This document shows, piece by piece, positions 58,170-64,000 of a stretch of 64,000 bases of DNA. How positions within the stretch are numbered: the first letter of the stretch is position 1; each line of letters starts with the position of its first letter. The position numbers and the translations under genes were made by a program. The notes beneath the pieces were generated by a model. The model was not told the origin of the DNA, made no database searches, and saw only the letters and a program-made list of their open reading frames with translations. The DNA comes from Flaccisagitta enflata (lineage: Eukaryota > Chaetognatha > Sagittoidea > Aphragmophora), in contig OZ231126.1 of assembly GCA_965153355.1 (NCBI GenBank), positions 35,526,001-35,590,000 of the forward strand, in the 5' to 3' direction.

Positions 58170-59358
58170 AATTGTTTGACCTGATCAGTCCAAACTGAAA
58201 AAGCCCAAGCTAGAAAATGTTCTATTAAACAATTCAAAAATTTGAAGGTTGCTACCATTTTTTTAGGGCTCCAAAAATCGTTAAAATGAGCCTATAATTG
58301 ATCGTTTATAAACACAATAATAATGATGTTTATAAACAACAAAAATTAGGTGTTTGTAAACGCTAAATATATTGTGTTCATAAACGCCAAAAGAATAAAA
58401 AAAAAATGTTTATTTGCCCCTTATTTCTTTTGTTTATAGCCACAAAAATGAAAACAAATTTATGGTGCCAAATGAACGATTTTTTGTTTATTTTGAAAGG
58501 AATTTGGGAGCAAATAAACAATTTTGGATGAGGAGGGGGGGAGGAGGAGGAGAGAAATATAAAAATCTGTTTATGAGACCAAATTTATGGTACAAAATAA
58601 ACAAATTCGTTTCTGAGATTCATATTTTTGGTGTTTATAAACACAAAACCTTCTAAAGGAGTGTAATTATTTATGAAAACAAATTTATGGTGCCAAATAA
58701 ACAATTTTTTATTTATTTGGAAAGAAAACTAGGAGCAAATAAATGATTTTGGATGAGGAGGAGGAGGAGGAGGAGGAGAGAAATATAAAAATCTGTTTAT
58801 GAGATCAAATTTATGGTACCAAATAAACAAATTCGTTTATGAGATTCATATTTTTGGTGTTTATAAACACAAAAACTTCTAAAGGAGTGTAAACGTTTAT
58901 GAAAACAAATTTATGGTGCCAAATAAACAAAGTTCTGTTTATTTGGAAAGGAAATTAGGAGCAAATAAATATTTTTTTATTTACAAAAGAAATTGCGGGC
59001 AAATGAGGAGGAGAAGGAGGAAGAGGAGGGATGAGGGAAATATAAAAATCCTTTATACATTATCCATTGCAATTTTTGCGGTTATAGGGGGTCTAAGGGG
59101 GAAATCAACGATTTTTTAATATTTTTTTGGTGTTTGTGAACACAAATTATTTAGCGTTTATAAATACTTAATTTTTGTTGTTTATAAACATCAATATTAT
59201 TGTGTTTATAAACAATCAAATATGGGCTCTTTTTAACGATTTTTGGGGTCAAGAATTAGTAGCAAGTTGCTACTAGCAACCTTCAAAATTTTGACTTTTC
59301 TAATAGAAGATATTTTAGTGTGGACATTTTCAGTTCATACTGATCAGGTCAAACAATT
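58170..59358. mobile_element. 1.2-kb foldback element with internal direct repeats
   Basis: The left end AATTGTTTGACCTGATCAGT and the right end CTGATCAGGTCAAACAATT are inverted, and complementarity continues inward about 200 bp (TTTATAAACAACAAAAATTA against its complement near 59175). The centre holds three direct repeats of about 225 bp (starting near 58447, 58673, 58898), each with AATTTATGGTGCCAAATAAA and a GAGGAGGAGG tract. No ORF. It lies immediately after satellite block 2. Confidence 0.8.
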
Positions 59359-60624
59359 TCTTATTTTCCTACGTTCATGAACAGTGATATGAAGTTGTTT
59401 ATAAACAGAGTTTTTAACTGCCATTTAAACAATTTTTATTTATTTGACTTGCATTTTTGATGTTTATAAACAGTTGTATAGCATTGTTTATAAACGGCGT
59501 TTATTTGGCGTTTATAAATAACACCTAATTCAAGGATGTAATACCCGGAGCACACAGGATCAGTAATAAAGATCGTAAGGTCATTTTATTCAGATGTATT
59601 GATGATTAATAGCCTATAACGCCAAAAAGTTTAAGGACTGACAGACCAACGTAAAGATCAACCAATGGACCGAATAAATGGTTAAGAACCTTGCTCATAA
59701 AAAATGAAATGAATATAATAGAATAAAGCGTCAGTGACATCGATTGGAGAAAATGGGAAAAATTGTGTGTCATCATTTCCAGGGGATGAAATGGAGTAGT
59801 CATTAACTGGCGCGTCTCTACAACCGTCAAAATTGGATGTTTCGAGAGAGAGTGAGCGAAGTAAGTGAACGAGCCTGTGAACAGACTAAGCAACGTGGCC
59901 GCGTACGTGGGGAGCTGCGAAGCGAGTGAATGGAGAAAGCGGTGCGAGCGAACGAACAAAGAGAGCGACCGCGTGCCCCTTTAGAAACGCGATTTTCAGC
60001 TTTGTAGTATGAAGAAACACGTCCTTAGACAGGCTTAGGCATTGTTCACGTGACGTTTTTTTGACATCTGGTCGACGTCTAAATCAGTTGTCGTTATTGT
60101 AGGTAGAAACTGGGTCGCAGAACCATATTCCATTTTTGCACATGCTGAATGAGAAGGGTAAAATTTAAGAGGAAGAAAGATTAAGTGGACAAACATTTAA
60201 TCATCACGGATCACTGTATTCTTTTATTATATTTCAACCTCATGACAGTTGGACAACATTGCTACTCAACAAACAACAGGAATAAGAACATAAGCCTTAG
60301 TGGTGTTTGATCCAGACCCCTCATAAATCAGTCACCTATAACCGGTCAGGTCCGACCGCCTGAAAGCCGCAAAAAGCGGTCAATTAAATAATTCTTCATT
60401 AAATGCACCTATAAACGTGCACCTATAGGCAGTCAAGCATTTTACTTGGCATTTTACTTGCATTTTACTTGGCCTTGTTTTCTCATTGCACTATCGAGTG
60501 ATGGCGCTTTAACTTATAAACAGTTGTTAAACAAAAGAAACAGAATGGCGTTGTATGAAAAAAAATCACGTATCATGCTTACCAGTCTTTAAAGTGCTTA
60601 ACTATTTGCTTGCAAAGTGCTTAC
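59359..60624. other. no gene recognised
   Basis: TTTATAAAC words continue to 59520, then unique sequence. The 117-codon minus frame at 59606-59959 lacks motifs and splice support. Confidence 0.4.
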
Positions 60625-63015
<2,391 letters not shown>

Positions 63016-63075
63016 CTGAAAATTGGGAATAAGTAATTAGAAAGTTACATATTCTGATTATATGAAGGGTGCTAG

Positions 63076-63416
63076 CTAGGGTGACTGAAAATATGGTCAT
63101 ATTTGAATCTGGTCTCCCTCGCGGGAGAAATGATACCATTTCCATCACAGATGACACCCCTAAAATCTGGTGGCAATCAAATGAAGTTTACTCATGGCCG
63201 CAACCCCCCCTCATTTCCCATAGAAAATGTACAGGAAGGATTTTGGCCTCTGCAGCTTCCTATCTTTTATAATGGGAATGGGGTGGGGTTGCGGCCATAA
63301 GTAAACTTTGTCTGATCATATCCAGATTTTAGAGTTACCATCTATGATGGAAATGGTCACATTTCTCCCGCAAGGAAGACGAGATTCGGATTTGACCATA
63401 TTTTAAGTCACCCTAG
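63076..63416. mobile_element. 341-bp MITE with perfect 6-bp target duplication
   Basis: Ends CTAGGGTGAC / GTCACCCTAG. The arms pair over about 150 bp (ATATGGTCA, GCGGGAGAAATG, CATTTCCATCA, ATGGCCGCAACCCC and their complements). Flanks are TGCTAG at 63070-63075 and at 63417-63422. No ORF. Confidence 0.88.
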
Positions 63417-63422
63417 TGCTAG

Positions 63423-64000
63423 CGCCCGTTTAGCAACAATTGCTACTGCCCTGATTAGAAATCTATAGCTATGGTGGCTACCGAATGGTACAGTAAAACA
63501 CAATTTCCAAGGTTCCTAAGTACCTTTTGTATGGTATACAAAATCAAATGAATTCATCTTTTTAAATCTAATCTATCTACCTGTTGCAACATTATTGTTA
63601 TTATCATTTAATATTCTTTTTTTACTCACCTACACATGTATAATCAAAGAACGGTAAGAACCCATGGGAAATGTTTGATTGGAACATTATACGGGGTGTT
63701 CTGATTTTAAGAGTTACAACTGAAAGTGCTTATATACTGTAAGTAGTATGTTTACAATGCAATGCATAAAAAAGATACAAGCTTTAGTTCACGTTTTAGT
63801 GACTTAAAGTTATTTTTTCTAGGTTTCTCTTGAGAGCATTTAAAAGAGTTTTAAAAAATGAAAAAATTTCCACCAAGCCCAAAGAGTTTGATCCATTTGT
63901 CTAAATTTTATAATAAAACAAAGATAAGGTATCAAAAACAGCAATCAAAATTATGATCTTTTTTTGCTGTTCTCAAAAAGGGACTGTTTTTACTAGAATT
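63423..64000. other. AT-rich, no feature recognised
   Basis: The upstream half of the kringle should be encoded on the minus strand here or beyond, but I see no PHxx or NYCRNP-like exon. Confidence 0.4.

Noticed and set aside
59606-59959. 117-codon minus-strand frame
   Set aside because: No domain pattern; composition like its surroundings and outside the splice chain of the kringle gene.

Overview
The window looks like nuclear DNA of an invertebrate animal, probably a marine, lophotrochozoan-like genome; the phylum is a guess. The evidence is intron-rich genes with GT-AG introns, importin-5 exons of clear animal type, a metabotropic-glutamate-receptor-like first exon, a kringle plus fibronectin-I-like extracellular protein, and a very heavy load of satellites, microsatellites and small foldback elements. 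There is no bacterial operon structure. I recognise no rRNA, tRNA or CRISPR array.

Layout. 1-1965 is a 24-bp satellite. 2139-9507 (+) is a multi-exon gene, open at its 5' end, whose first two visible exons encode a tyrosine recombinase core (Crypton-like or related YR family). Many small phase-0 exons and a Pro/Lys/Ala/Ser-rich last exon follow. About 9880-12520 is a second, unrelated 24-bp satellite. 12.5-15.3 kb holds dispersed repeats, then three different short arrays (10, 14 and 11 bp units). 15296-24788 (-) is importin-5: eight exons, about 796 residues, missing the first exon and roughly the last 230 residues. Its introns hold two MITE-like foldbacks, a 22-bp array and a 2-kb CAT array. 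The importin and recombinase genes are tail to tail.

At about 24976 the sequence folds back. 24977 to about 32440 is a noisy, indel-rich reverse complement of 15296-24976, introns and repeats included, and it runs on into importin C-terminal exons that have no partner on the first arm. One of them, 34286-34408 (+), is intact. This is either an unpolished foldback-read assembly error or a real decayed palindrome; I favour the first. 35.2-41 kb has the same degraded look and no gene I recognise.

41-44 kb has TA and CT runs and the signal-peptide exon of an mGluR-like receptor (43088-43342, +). 44-60 kb is almost all repeats: a ~300-bp tandem family with embedded hairpins, a CAGCAGACACC minisatellite, a 752-bp tandem duplication carrying near-perfect palindromes, a 120-bp satellite in two blocks, and a 1.2-kb foldback with internal 225-bp repeats. 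60.6-63.0 kb (-) carries five exons of a kringle/FN1-like secreted protein with duplicated 83-nt exons, followed by a 341-bp MITE with a perfect 6-bp target duplication.

One dispersed element runs through the whole window (start AACAAGGCCGGATACACGG, GGAC-type microsatellite in the middle, end with an 18-bp palindrome and CTAAAAA). At least seven copies are seen, in both orientations, several of them touching satellite arrays. Together with the intron-rich recombinase gene and the importin foldback, it is the most interesting thing here.
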